A DNA stretch of 64,000 nucleotides from Apostichopus japonicus (Eukaryota > Echinodermata > Holothuroidea > Aspidochirotida > Stichopodidae), in the NCBI RefSeq assembly GCF_037975245.1, contig NC_092575.1:12327001-12391000 (forward strand), given 5' to 3'. The translations under genes and the position numbers were made by a program. Below are positions 21,370 to 33,888 of the stretch, in pieces. Position 1 is the stretch's first letter. The number at the start of each line of letters is the position of its first letter. A model generated the notes under the pieces. The model did no database searches and was not told where the DNA came from. It worked only from the letters and a program-made list of their open reading frames with translations.

Positions 21370-23880
21370 GATCAGGCGCATTAGAACAACTAATACATAG
21401 CCCGCCGTTGAAACGATGGAGTGACCCGCAAGGTAGTTAATTACATTGCTTTCTTCAGCTAGCCTATAGCTAACGCGACTGATTTTGTTGGCTTTTCATA
21501 ATACCTCAGTCGGTACCTTCTAGTCGAGCAATACAAAATTAAGAGAATCAATTGTTGTCGTCTCTCATTTGTTTGCTTTTCTTGGGAAATAAATTCATCC
21601 TTTTATATCCAAAGCGGTAGAAAACTAATTAGATGTCAACGGGTTTTGCTCATATTAAGCGGTATCATAAAACTATCGTAAGTCTTTCGCATTGTGTACA
21701 CCTCGTATATAAAAGTATAAGTACATCTGATTCAGTGCTGCCAGAGACCGAACGTTTTTATTAAATTTTGTAAATTATAAAAAATTCAAAACAACCTTGT
21801 GGAATAAAACAGGCCTTGTAACTGATGTTTATATGGTTCTTATAAATTGGTGATAGCTCATTTATGTGCGTTTTCTTCCGATAGGTAAATAAGTGAAAGA
21901 GACAGATTGATTGTTCTCCGAATGTTAAAAATTGACACAATGGTAAAACAAACTACTTTTGTGAAGATTTCTTTGACGCGTAGCTCTATGAACTTAAAAC
22001 AAAACAAATATAACCGTTGTCGTTCATTGGTAATAGTGTGCTTATATATAATTACACACGTGCTTACATTTATTGCAGAGCCACGTTATATGCATACATG
22101 TTAAGTATTAAAAACATGATCTCATATTCCATTGTAGCCATTGAATTGAAAAAAAAACACATAATATTAATCTCATTGGAAACCATTCGAGATGTTGGTC
22201 GTTGAGCTTTCAAATCCTTGGTCGGTTGTTTGTGAAATTTTAACCACAGTACATTTTGGTATCCTGTGTATATATCTTTCAGCGTTCGTCATCATCCCAA
22301 TCAGGGGAGGTGGAGCAGGGAGTACTTTGGGAAAACTCCTTCCACTCCACCAGTGGTAGCAAAAAACCAAAACGGCTCTTTGCCTTTTTTGTTTTTACCC
22401 AATCGAATCTAACTCACATGTTCCACTTACTGCCTTCCGAATATGTGTTCTCCCCTCCCCCTCCCCGTCCCAAACTGCATCATCGTCCGCCGCCTCTGAT
22501 CCCAATTTTCATCCAGAAGACAAACGTCGATCACCTTGGACTCAGTATTTTGATTACCAAAGGTATAGTCACAGTTTATGCCATAATTGCTTAAATGTTA
22601 GTTCTTTATCCGTCGACCATTCCTGTAAAGATGTAAACGATAAATTTAACTGTGGTCGACAGCAGCCAGAAAATGTAACACCACGTACAAAAAGTACTCT
22701 TCATTACAACGTGGAAGCCCTATCGCACCATTTTGTTTTGTCAACTCTATAATTCTAGATATGGTTATCTGATGGTGAGTCGTTTTGTAAACTAAAGTAA
22801 TCATTTTATTACTTGATGAAAATGAATCACAATACAGGACTCGGGTTGGCTGTGACGTCATAATGACACATGGTCTTCAAAAGTTACTTTACTTTAATAA
22901 TGATGTTGTTAATTTGTCTGTCAAAATGTGACGCAAAGTAACTCGCTTAGCTGCCAAGTTTTCATTCAACTGTTTATGTTTTGATTGTAACAATATTATT
23001 TTCTTTTTGTCAATAAATGAGTTTTATATAAGAGAGACAACCAAAGACGTCTTTGACGTTGATTAATTCCTCCTCACGGGGCCGGCTGTCACTTAACGTC
23101 CCCATCCGAAGGAGCAGCGTGTATAACACAGCATCTACTCACTTGCTCGAATACTGAGGAAAGTGAAGGCACCACAATTAACCATGATGTGGGAGAACAC
23201 TAAAAACTAGCTGAACCAAACATTAGTTTGTAATTTTCTAAAACAGGAATACCACATCTAAGGTAGGTCCCCGCTCAATGACACTCCACAGAAGCATATT
23301 TTGAATATGAGGTCTTCAGAATCTGATTCTCTGGTTGGGCATGAAACCCGAAAGCTAGAAGTCGGATGTTTTTCACTCTATACCGTCATAAAGCGCTTGA
23401 CTTTATTGACTTTAATTATTATTAATTATGAATCCAAGAAAACTGAGTGTGTGAATAATTCTTTTATCATGTTAAAACTCTGACAATAGCTAAAACTTAA
23501 GGAACGATGAAATGGGTTCATCAGTATACAGGACAAAATGTTTAATATTAATCCATTGGATTTCATATTCTAATAACTCAACCAAATTATATTCTTTAAC
23601 TTCATGTAAACAATAAAGCCCCCGTTGGATGATATTCAACACTATTTGTCTTTGAAAATTTTCTAATGCTTTGTAAACAATCCTATTGCATTTATTGATG
23701 CCACATTACAGATAAAATTGTGTGTATGTTAAACTAGTCCCATTATTTAATTTATGCATGGGCATCGGTATAAAACTACATGTAGTGGATTAGTTAAGTT
23801 GTTAAGGATATTTGCCATTCAGAGATTCAGATTTTATTCATTCATTCAGTTGTTTATTACTAGAGGTTCCAATGATCTTG
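21370..23880. other. no gene supported
   Basis: AT-rich sequence. The only candidate is the short exon-like segment at 22283-22355. Confidence 0.4.
22283..22355 (+). CDS. weak candidate exon
   Basis: An acceptor (ATATATCTTTCAG) is followed by an open, serine-rich segment (RSSSSQSGEVEQG, later FHSTSG) and a possible donor CAGTG/GTAGCA. No family is recognised and no partner exon is found. It could be chance. Confidence 0.2.
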
Positions 23881-23883
23881 ATA

Positions 23884-24432
<549 letters not shown>

Positions 24433-24433
24433 G

Positions 24434-25604
<1,171 letters not shown>

Positions 25605-26111
25605 TTAATCCGATTCCGTCGTAATTGTAAAGGAATTGTTTTGGTTTACCTGGGACGGCAAATCGTTTCTGATGTTTAAACCGAATGGTGCCGTGGTCTT
25701 TAGGTTTAGTTCCCAGAAATTTTCTTTTGCTTTCCTAGATTTATCTGTCCAAGAATCGTTCTGGTCAATGGCAATAACACGCAAATTCTCAATTGAATGA
25801 TTTTGGAGATTGAAGTGATTTGCAACAGGTTGGTAGATCTTTTTTGTTTTGATCGCCGATCTATGTTGTGTCATTCTAGTTCTAAGAGTGTTTTTTGACT
25901 CTCCAATATATTGTAAGTTACAAATATTGCAGTAGATGAGGTATATGACATTTTTGGATAGGCAGTTAATTTTGTGCCGAATTGGAACGTGCGTTTGGTT
26001 TGGCTGCTCTGAAAGGCCCCGGTCGAATCGACAAGTAAACACGTTTTGCAATTTTGTGTACAGGGCGATGATCCTGTAGTTTCTGTTTTGCTTTCCCCAA
26101 TGGGGTGTCAT
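25605..26111 (-). pseudogene. Penelope-like element, GIY-YIG endonuclease part
   Basis: The 168-residue frame is the C-terminal part of a Penelope-like retroelement polyprotein. About residues 50-80 give KNVIYLIYCNICNLQYIGES, with the GIY-type and YIG boxes. These are followed by LRTRMTQHR (catalytic Arg and His region), VANHF and the Glu-bearing KENFWELNLKT. The module nicks target DNA for insertion. It is in a different frame from the reverse transcriptase upstream: the linker that should join them (NLRDILVRASF) is readable only in a third frame around 26100-26160. At least two frameshifts therefore separate the domains and the copy is dead. Confidence 0.9.
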
Positions 26112-26158
26112 CCCGAAAGGATGCCCGAACTAAGATATCCCGTAGGTTGCTGGGTCTT

Positions 26159-27075
26159 TTAAAAGCGATGACAGGTAATTCTGGGAAAACTGATTTTGAA
26201 AACTGGTGGGAGACCAGGGTGGAATTCAGTAACCAATGGTACCCTTTTGGAACTGGTTTGACGAGTTTTGTACGTCAATGTTTCGGTACGGGGTTTGCTT
26301 TTAGACTTTTTGATGGCATTTTCAATAGTCCCCCGAAAATACTGTCTGTTTAGGGGGTGTTGTGACAGTTCTTTAGTGCGTGAATCAAAATCAACTGCAG
26401 AGGAGCAAATGCGTCGAATGCGCAACGTTTGACTGTACGGAATATTTCTGGTACAGTGACGTGGATGGCAACTGCTTGGTAAGAGGTAGTTGTGCTTGTT
26501 CGTGGGTTTATTGAACAAGTCTGTTTTGAGTGAACCATTTTGTAGGGTCACAGTGGTGTCCAGGAAGTGAACGCCATGTCCAGAAAAATCGGGAGTAAAT
26601 TGAATAGTGTGATGAAACGAGTTTATGTCAACAATGAAGAGTTTTAGATTTGCCTCACCATGGGTCCATATCATAAAGATATCGTCAATGAAACGTAACC
26701 ACTTGTGTGGTTTCAAGTTTTGTCGAGATAGAAATTCTTTCTCGAGGTTCCCCATAAAGATGTTGGCAAAAGACGGTGCCGTTTTGGTACCCATTGCGGT
26801 GCCATGAATTTGGAGGTAGTGTTTGTTGCCAAATACCAGATTATTGCTGGTCAAGATAAGTTGCATCAATTCGGCCAATTCTTTCTTCGTGGGGTTTTTG
26901 CCACGTTTCGGTTTGAATGCTTTTGTGCAGGCCGAAATGCCCTCTTCGTTAGGGATATTTGTGTATAACGACGACACATCCAAGGTAAGTAACAGAGTAG
27001 ATAGGGGAAGATTTTTTATTTCCCCAATTTTCCGGATGAAATCCGTAGTGTCCTGCAAATAATATATAAATATGT
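26159..27075 (-). pseudogene. Penelope-like element reverse transcriptase
   Basis: About 300 residues of a Penelope-type reverse transcriptase. In order: YLQDTTDFI, the palm motif LLLTLDVSSLYTNIPNEEG, HGTAMGTKTAPSFANIFMG, the catalytic WLRFIDDIFMIW with both Asp residues intact, then HFLDTTVTL and LFNKPTNKHNYLLPSSCHP. The RT core is intact in frame, but the N-terminal part is missing: the 5' boundary is abrupt near 27075, where a different repeat unit begins. The open frame reaches 27115 only by running into that unit. Downstream the GIY-YIG module is out of frame. Confidence 0.92.
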
Positions 27076-27203
27076 CACCAAAAACAGAACTAGTATTGTT
27101 CGATACGTGTGACAAACGCCTACAGTGGAATTACGACCTTCCTTACCGGTTTCGAACCTCTGGACACACAATCAGCGTCCGTAGCCTAGTGGCTAGGGTG
27201 TCC

Positions 27204-27206
<3 letters not shown>
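27072..27206 (+). repeat. repeat unit R3 (copy 1) ending in half a tRNA-like sequence
   Basis: From TATGTCACCAAAAACAGAAC through GGAATTACGACCTTCC and GGTTTCGAACCTCTGGACA to GCGTCCGTAGCCTAGTGG. The inverted partner is 27320-27512. The last 35 bp are the 5' half of a tRNA-like sequence (D-arm GCCTAGTGGCTAGG) that breaks off in the anticodon stem, where a (TA)n tract takes over. Confidence 0.85.
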
Positions 27207-27243
<37 letters not shown>

Positions 27244-27246
27244 ATA

Positions 27247-27277
<31 letters not shown>

Positions 27278-27282
27278 GTATA
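27205..27282. repeat. (TA)n microsatellite with TG interruption
   Basis: TA repeats with a central GTGTGTG, lying between the two inverted R3 units. Confidence 0.95.
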
Positions 27283-27319
27283 TAAATGAAAATCGTAATA
27301 TGTTGGAAAGTCAAGAACA

Positions 27320-27512
27320 GTGAAAAAACTTCCAGCCTCCACCGGGATTCGAACCCGGGCCTTCCGCTCTGTACGCGGACACCCTAACCACTAGGCTATG
27401 GACGCTGATTGTATGTCCAGAGGTTCGAAACCGGTAAGGAAGGTCGTAATTCCACTGTAGGCGTTTGTCACCTGTATCGAACAATACCAGTTCTGTTTTT
27501 GGTGACATATTT
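27320..27512 (-). repeat. repeat unit R3 (copy 2), complete
   Basis: Minus-strand copy of 27072-27206 with the full tRNA-like core. The two form an inverted pair around a (TA)n tract. Confidence 0.85.
27335..27406 (-). tRNA. tRNA-like sequence (probable pseudogene)
   Basis: A 72 nt sequence with a recognisable D-arm (GCCTAGTGGTTAGG), an anticodon stem TCCGC/GCGGA with 7 nt loop GTACAGA, and a perfect T-arm CCGGGTTCGAATCCCGG. The acceptor stem GCGTCCA/TGGAGGC has one mismatch. The loop would give anticodon ACA, not a normal one. Because it sits in a repeat unit, it is probably a tRNA-derived repeat rather than a working gene. Confidence 0.55.
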
Positions 27513-27692
27513 TGCTTTACTCTAGAGATCAAACATGATGCTAACCAACTCGAAATCATTTGTGATTCCTAAGCCGGATCTCGAAAGAGATACTTTGAAC
27601 AGACTTTATGAACTTAATGCAATGGAGGTAAACGACAAAGGTAAATGAATATATATAAATGAAAATCGTAATGAGTTGGAAAATCAAAAACA

Positions 27693-27696
<4 letters not shown>
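27513..27696. other. Penelope-associated debris
   Basis: Contains GGATCTCGAAAGAGATAC (compare 25343) and ATGAAAATCGTAAT (also at 27286). Probably fragments of the same retroelement family. No gene. Confidence 0.35.
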
Positions 27697-27772
<76 letters not shown>

Positions 27773-27806
27773 GCATAGTTGTTTAACAGTTTTTCCGTTA
27801 CACATA

Positions 27807-27884
<78 letters not shown>
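27697..27884. repeat. two (TA)n tracts
   Basis: 27697-27769 and 27811-27884, separated by GCAGCATAGTTGTTTAACAG, an inverted copy of sequence at the Penelope-like 3' end. Confidence 0.95.
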
Positions 27885-27898
<14 letters not shown>

Positions 27899-28860
27899 AA
27901 TAAAAATAATAAAATGCATTTATATAGCGCTAATTTTGTACAAAACATTCAAAAGCGCTTAACAAGGAAAAAGCCAACCAGTCGGGTCAATCAGAATAAG
28001 CAAGCTTAAACAGATATGTTTTTAACTTTATCTTGAAAGCATCCAGGGTCAAGGAGTCGATACGCATCAATTCCACCGGAAGTGAATTCCACAACCGAGG
28101 TCCTTTGTAGGCAAAAGCCCTATTGCCTAATGTATTATGATTGAAACAAGGAACATGCAGTGTGATTCGAGAATGTGAGCGCAAAGAGTAACAACTAGAC
28201 TTCACCGAGATCATATCACATAAATACTTAGGTGTAAGACCTTTTAAACATTTAAATACTTGCAAGATTAGTTTAAATTCAATGCGTTGCTGTACAGGTA
28301 ACCAATGAAGAGATTGTAAAGTAAAAGTAATATGACAAAATTTAGGAAGAGCGTAAATCAAACGAGCCGCTCCATTAAGTACCATTTGAACTCTACTCGA
28401 AGCTTATAATCAGGTAAACCAATCAAGAGTGCATTACAGTAGTCGATGTGACTAATTACAAAAGCATTAATAAGAGTTTTAGTAAAGTCCTCATCCAGGA
28501 ATTTTCTGATCTGGCGAATATTATAGAGTCCATGGTATGCCCTTGAGCAAACTTTTCCAATATGAATGTCCATTGACATGTTGCTGTCAAGATAAAACCC
28601 AAGATTTTTTGCACTATCACATGGCTTAATACCCACGTTACCTACTTTTATCATCTGAACCCGAGTCTTAGCAACTTGTTGGCGGGTCCCAATTAAAAGA
28701 AACTCAGTCTTAGAATCATTGATCATTAGCCTATTGCTGATCATCCAATGTCTTATTTCGAATATAAGTGATTGCATTGCCAGAACAGCCCGTTCCTCAG
28801 ATAACAGAGAACCAGCATTGAAAGATAAATATAACTGTGTATCATCAGCATAACTATACA
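27885..28860 (-). pseudogene. CR1-like LINE reverse transcriptase, 3' portion
   Basis: Minus-strand frames 28358-28860 and 27987-28385 give the second half of a CR1/Jockey-group reverse transcriptase. They begin exactly at YSYADDTQLYLSF, then MISNRLMINDSKTEFL, NLGFYLDSNMSM, HIDYCNALLIGLP, a frameshift near 28385, then LNGAARLIYALP, LHWLPVQQRI and a terminal RLWNSLPVEL. The 3' end is AGCGCTATATAAATGCATTTTA plus an (ATT)n tail (27885-27925), typical of this clade. The polymerase N-terminal half is found at 39465-39785, separated by a 10.6 kb insertion. Confidence 0.93.
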
Positions 28861-29310
28861 CTGTAAAAAAAAGGGGTCAGGTTACCCCAAAAAGTGGGTG
28901 CAACTAGGCTACCACCAGTTTTTGGGGTAACCAGGTTTCCGCACCCGAAGGGAAACCTTGACGTTTCCTTCAAACTTGGGGTTTTCGTCAAACATAGATT
29001 TCCTCAAGTTAAGTAGTATTGTTTCCTTAGGTATTGGGGAAACCTAACATTTCCTCACATCCAAGGGTTTGTTGGTTTCCTCAAGTTTAGGAGTAACGTA
29101 TCCTAAGATAGTGAGAAAACCAGAGGTTTCCCTGCTTGGGAGGTAACATACATTCCTTAAATAGCTGGGGACTATTACACCAGTATCTGAGGTAAGTAAA
29201 GGTTTCCTCACTTTCTGGTGGTAGCAAAAGTTGCAACCGAGGAAGTGGTGTAACCTACAGGTTACACCAAAATCTGGGGTAAACTACAGTACACCAGGAT
29301 ATACTATCCC
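28861..29310. repeat. left subterminal repeat region of the 10.6 kb element
   Basis: At least ten copies, in both orientations, of GGTTTCC or GGGGTAACC-like heptamers, for example GGTTACCCC, GGGGTAACCAGG, AGGTTTCC, GGGAAACC and GGTAACATA. Such arrays are typical transposase-binding regions. The right end (39400-39460) has fewer. Confidence 0.65.
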
Positions 29311-30718
29311 AGTGTTGCTGAATAAGTAACAAAGAATATATTTTCAAAAAACAACTGTATTTATTGTCACAACTTCAACGAACGATTTAAACAAGCTTTG
29401 ATAAAAAGAAAAACAGTAGGATTACTATAACAAAATAATAAGTATATATGTTTAATTAATACACATGTCATACATGCCCTCCCCCCCACATTTCAATTTG
29501 TCGTTCTTAACTATATAGTGGGTTAGGCCTTGAGCATGAAATGTTAGGAACTAATAGTCGAAATATTAATTATATGCAAGTGAAATATTACATATTACTA
29601 CCTGAGCAAGATATGTGAAAGAGATTGTAACTTTTAACTAGTCACCAGTTAGAGAAGAGCAATAACAATATCATAGATCTAATATTTTGATGACGTTTGA
29701 TCTCAACCAAAGGGACCATGTGCTAGGAGTAAAAAATACAAATAGCCATGGGTATATGCTGTACTGTGTAAATCCCTTACACATGCGTGTGTAATCCTTT
29801 TAATGACCATTTAAAGATTATAAATAGACTGTGGTTTCTGAGTGTGCGTCTGTCCCCTACCCCCCCCTAACATTAAATACTAAATTTGACAGGAGTTACT
29901 TGTAATGTAATAAATTGATACAAATAATGAACTTGTAATTACCCCCCCCCCCTTGACCAACATGAATTATAATTATTTATTACATTGTTTTGAAAGATCC
30001 ATTTTTCTCGCCCACAAGAGAATTTTACATCCCAGGTTGGATATTTCTGTATATGACCTACAATACATCAATTAAGCTGACCAGTTAAGTCAATCTCTGG
30101 TAGACTTGCGGTGAAAGATAAGGACCTTTATTATAAACAATCAAGTTGTCAATAGTTAGAAAAATGTAAGGTTGAATAAAAACTGATTAAGAAAATAACA
30201 AAGTTTCTGATTTGCCGCAAAAGTTGTCTCGGTACATCAAAAGTTGTCCTAAGTTTTTATTTGTATTTAATGATCACTTTGCAGCCCAATATTTCGTCCT
30301 TTTACATGCAGGACCATGATTTTTCAATATTAGTTTATAGTGGCACATTGCGTTTTTCTTAGAACCTCGTCTTGTCAGGAAAACGTGATAATTTTGCATA
30401 TTACCAAAAATGTTTAATTTAATCACTCACATTAAATGAGTGGTAAACACAATCACACAAAACGCTGTAAGATTGTGACATAATCCGGGCCCTTACATGT
30501 AAAAAGTTGGAACAGCAAGTTTGTTTTGCATGTTAATTATGCAATTAATCCTTAAAATTAGGTAAAATTGCCAGTTTAAGAAATAAATATATTCTAACAT
30601 AAGCTATCAGATGATGGTCTGTTATAAAATTAGTTGCAAAATTGTAAAATTGCTATAGCACATGTCATATGATACTAAGTTTGCATTGAGACGTACAGTA
30701 TCACACAAGAAGGATGCT
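29311..30718. other. no gene seen (inside the 10.6 kb element)
   Basis: AT-rich filler with two C-runs (near 29481 and 29941). No recognisable exon. Confidence 0.45.
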
Positions 30719-31030
30719 GCTACAGTATAGTACAATAGTAAGGTAGCACACAAGAACTCCAGTCATGATGAAGAAAGACTAACTCACTAATCTCTAATCT
30801 TTTCATCAAATGTCCTTACTCTCCGTGGGGTCTTCAGTTTGTCACTCAATTTCATGCAGAATTTCTGAATTGCTTGCTACAGTATAGTACGACAGTACAG
30901 TAGCACACAAGTACTCCAGTCAAGATAAAGAAAGACTAACTCACTCTCTAATCTTTTCATCGAATGTCCTTACTCTCCTTGGGGTCTTCAGTTTGTCACT
31001 AAATTTCATGCAGAATTTCTGAATGAAGGT
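30719..31030. repeat. tandem duplication, ~157 bp unit
   Basis: Two copies from CTACAGTATAGTAC to GCAGAATTTCTGAAT. The right-hand copy is part of the SAMD3-like exon, so the end of that coding exon was itself duplicated. Confidence 0.85.
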
Positions 31031-31239
31031 GTATGTTTCAAGGGTAGTCGTGGTGAAGTGAATGTTGCAGGCGTACAGGAGTCCGAACAAAAAGCTGGCC
31101 GCAGAAATAACATTTGCAGTGTCAAATACAATGTGTTTTTTCAACAACGATATAACAGCAGTTTGGCTTCATTATGTCCCCAATAACTGCAACACATGGA
31201 TCCGCATTTTCTGCTGTGTCCACAACATAATCTCTCTTC
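30941..31239 (-). pseudogene. SAMD3-like protein, C-terminal exon with frameshift
   Basis: Behind an acceptor (GCTTTTCTATTCGCAG) the minus strand encodes DPCVAVIGDIM, CYIVVEK, then after a one-base shift HIVFDTANVISAASFLFG, LLYACNIHF, YTFIQKFCMKFSDKL and a TGA stop. The order (short beta segment ending in VVEK, hydrophobic helix, YACNIHF, final basic segment) matches the C-terminal end of invertebrate and fish proteins annotated as SAMD3-like. The shift falls in the T-run 31136-31141 (one extra base) and would truncate the protein. It could be a sequencing error in a homopolymer, but the companion exon upstream is also broken. Confidence 0.6.
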
Positions 31240-31439
31240 CTGCGAATAGAAAAGCAAAACCACAAGTTATAAACACTCAGTGAGTTTGTTTATCAGAGCT
31301 GGGGATAGGAAAATGTTAGCAGGATATTTTATTCATTGGCTTCCATGTTCGGTTTTGAGTTGGTTGATTTAAAAAAAAAATACTAATTGTGATTGCAGAG
31401 GTGTAACTTGTGAATTTGGTGCTGATCTCAGCGCCTTGT

Positions 31440-31560
31440 ACCCACGTATGTGTGGGTCATACGAGTTATACCATGACCAGTGGTAATGGATTTAAAGCGC
31501 TTGAGACTCATGTGTAATGCGCTATATAAAGCATACATTATTATTATTAGGGTTTACAAG
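31440..31560 (+). mobile_element. SINE or LINE 3' tail
   Basis: GCGCTTGAGACTCATGTG, then TAATGCGCTATATAAAGC and an (ATT)n tail. The GCGCTATATAAA/(ATT)n end is the same type as the CR1-like 3' end at 27885-27925, on the opposite strand, so this is a short CR1-derived or CR1-mobilised SINE insertion. Confidence 0.6.
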
Positions 31561-32461
31561 CAATGTTCATACTCAGTGTAGGTTTTTTGACCTTGGCCAA
31601 AAACAATAAGGATCATGTACTCACTAGGGGTATTGCACCTACTAAGTATGAGAATAGTTGGATCTTGTATTGTTCACTTATGTTTACAAGCGGTGTCACC
31701 AAAGCTCGAATTAAGGTTTTTATTACTCGCAAACCTTTGCTGGTGGAATCGCATTGTCTGCCAGCACAGAGGTTTGTTTACCAGAAAACAAACTGTGTCC
31801 GAAAACATTCGACACGTGACTAGGCTCCGTACTGGACCATCCTACAAGTTTGTACGGTAAGGAGCCTAGGCAGCCGTCAGTTGTTCTCGGACACGTTTCT
31901 TTTTTGACCCTCAAATCTTTTCGTTTGCCTTTGTTGTGTGCACCCGCAAACCGTTTTTTCCCGCATTTGCGGGTGCGCATTTGTGTGGTCTTATTTTGAG
32001 CCTTGATCACAGACACACACACAAGCATGACTGCATAGGTTGAGATTCCTTTTGGCTCTGGCAAGGAATCCACAAGTCTTTATAATCTATTAGCTTTTAC
32101 CAAAATGACATATAAAATCTGAAAATTGCTACAGTGAATTTTGGGACAAAATCGCATGCTGACTCTATGCCTATACTTGGCGATCACCCTCGCGAGTGAG
32201 CACGATCAGATTTTTTTCTCGGGTATTTGTTGTTTTTTATTGATTTTTCTTTTTTAGGTGGTTCACCGACTTCACCACCCCCCCCCTCCCCCCTTCAAAT
32301 TTTCTGGCAGAAACCTTGCCTAAGATACTATTTTGAATGTTTTGTCCTTAGATTGTAAAAAGCCAACATGAGTGTGTTAGTTCCTTGCAACTTCTCAACA
32401 AGTCTAGAAATTAGAGAAGAAACAAATCACCTACGTTGCAATGAATTTGTTGATCACTTAC
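31561..32461. other. no gene recognised (inside the 10.6 kb element)
   Basis: A 116-residue minus-strand frame at 31723-32073 is Lys-rich in the middle and matches nothing I know. A hairpin (GGCTCCGTAC with GTACGGTAAGGAGCC) lies at 31820-31866. Confidence 0.4.
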
Positions 32462-32910
32462 CTCGTAAAGTTTGAAGAAACTCTTGCTTCCGAACACAAC
32501 TGGAAGGACTACAAGTGCAGCAACAGTCTTTTACTCAATTTGCAGGTGCTTCATCACTATTGGCAAAAGTTGTGGCTTTAGTTTTACTTCTGATAAGATT
32601 TTACTTGCAGCCTTGCTTAAAAAGCTTTCAAAGTTTTTGTGAAGTTCTGTATCTGTTAGACGTTTGAATTCATTGCCAATTTCGCATGGCGAAAACAATA
32701 CAGGGTAATTCTCTTGAACTTCAACAATAAGTGGTTAGGAGTTAATTAATTTACGCCTTTGAGCATAAGTTATTTCCATTCGTTGTTTGATTAGATCAAC
32801 GCTTGGAGTGTTTTTTTAAATTCCTTCTTTATAACCTCTGTATGTTCTTTAAGGGTTTTGTCGTCTTCTCCATCAGGAATGATTGGACTCCAGTTGACCT
32901 CTCCTCATTT
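32462..32910 (-). pseudogene. SAMD3-like protein, middle region, decayed
   Basis: Minus-strand translation through several frames gives WSPIIPDGEDDKTLKEH, SVDLIKQRMEITYAQRRKLI, VEVQENYPVLFSPCEIGNEF, KRLTDTELHKNFESFL and KTVAALVVLPVVFGS. It ends SFFKLYE at a good donor (GAG/GTAAGT, exon edge 32462). The layout (R-L-x-L-I, a 'YPxLF' box, 'EF-R-T' box, then a conserved hydrophobic L-x-LP strand) fits the same SAMD3-like family as 30941-31239. At least two frame changes and an in-frame stop after HLQIE show it is dead. Confidence 0.55.
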
Positions 32911-33528
32911 TGCCTGATCATACAAAAAGAGAAAACAAAAGGTTTTGAGATATTTGGTAATACTGAACATTGTAATCACTACCATATGGCATAAAACTAA
33001 GCTGCCAACACTGTTGAGCTACTGGGTCAGTGAATAACTGGGTCAGTTTTGATAGAGGATAACAAATGAATCTGAAAGAGAATGCAAATATAACCAGAAA
33101 ACCAAGGTTTTGTGATTTACTTGCCTCTTTGAAGTGCATAGTTTCAGTCTGGTATGACCATTAATTTATTACTTGTTTCATGCTGCCACATCTAACTAGG
33201 CAGAAAACACTGCATTGTTAACTCAGTATCAGGTTTCAGTGTTTGGCACCTGTTGACTTGCTAAAAATATATCCCAATACATGTGGTTTAAATAAATCAG
33301 ACATACAGTTTGGTTGCCAAGTTTGATATTGACATTTGAAGAATTAAGCTATTATGTAATAATTTTTCTATAATTTAGGAACCAACATCGTGGCATATTT
33401 GTGTATTCAAACATTGATCACATATTGGTGTTAAAACAGTACTAATACAGCTACAGTGTGTATTTCCCATATGGTGGTTGAATACTGCAATGTAAATTTA
33501 GTTCTAGTTCCAGAACATGACCAACCCC

Positions 33529-33888
33529 AGATCTCATGTACTTCAATCAATATATAATTTATGCCTTAATGAAAGTGTTCAATAATTTCACATTAAATAG
33601 TAGCAGTCAGAAAATCCTAAAGATTTCAGTTACTTTTACATATTTACCACATTTTAATTAGTGTGAAATCCTTAAAGGTATTTTCAAGAAAACAGAATTT
33701 TCCCAAAAAGATCTCATGTACTTCAATCAATTCATAATTTATGCCTTAATGGAAGTGTTCAATAATTTCACATTAAATAGTAGCAGTCAGAAAATCCAAA
33801 AGATTTGAGTTATTTTTACATATTTACCACATTTTAATTAGTGTGAAATCCTTAAAGGTCTTTTCAAGAAAACAGAATTTTCCCCAAA
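33529..33888. repeat. tandem duplication, 180 bp unit
   Basis: Two copies (33529-33708, 33709-33888), both starting AGATCTCATGTACTTCAATC. They differ at only a few positions, so this is a recent duplication. Confidence 0.95.

Noticed and set aside
21016-21381. 121-residue minus-strand frame
   Set aside because: Lies across an R1-related repeat; composition is not protein-like.
31723-32073. 116-residue Lys-rich minus-strand frame inside the 10.6 kb element
   Set aside because: No family resemblance and no consistent splice edges; cannot be separated from chance.
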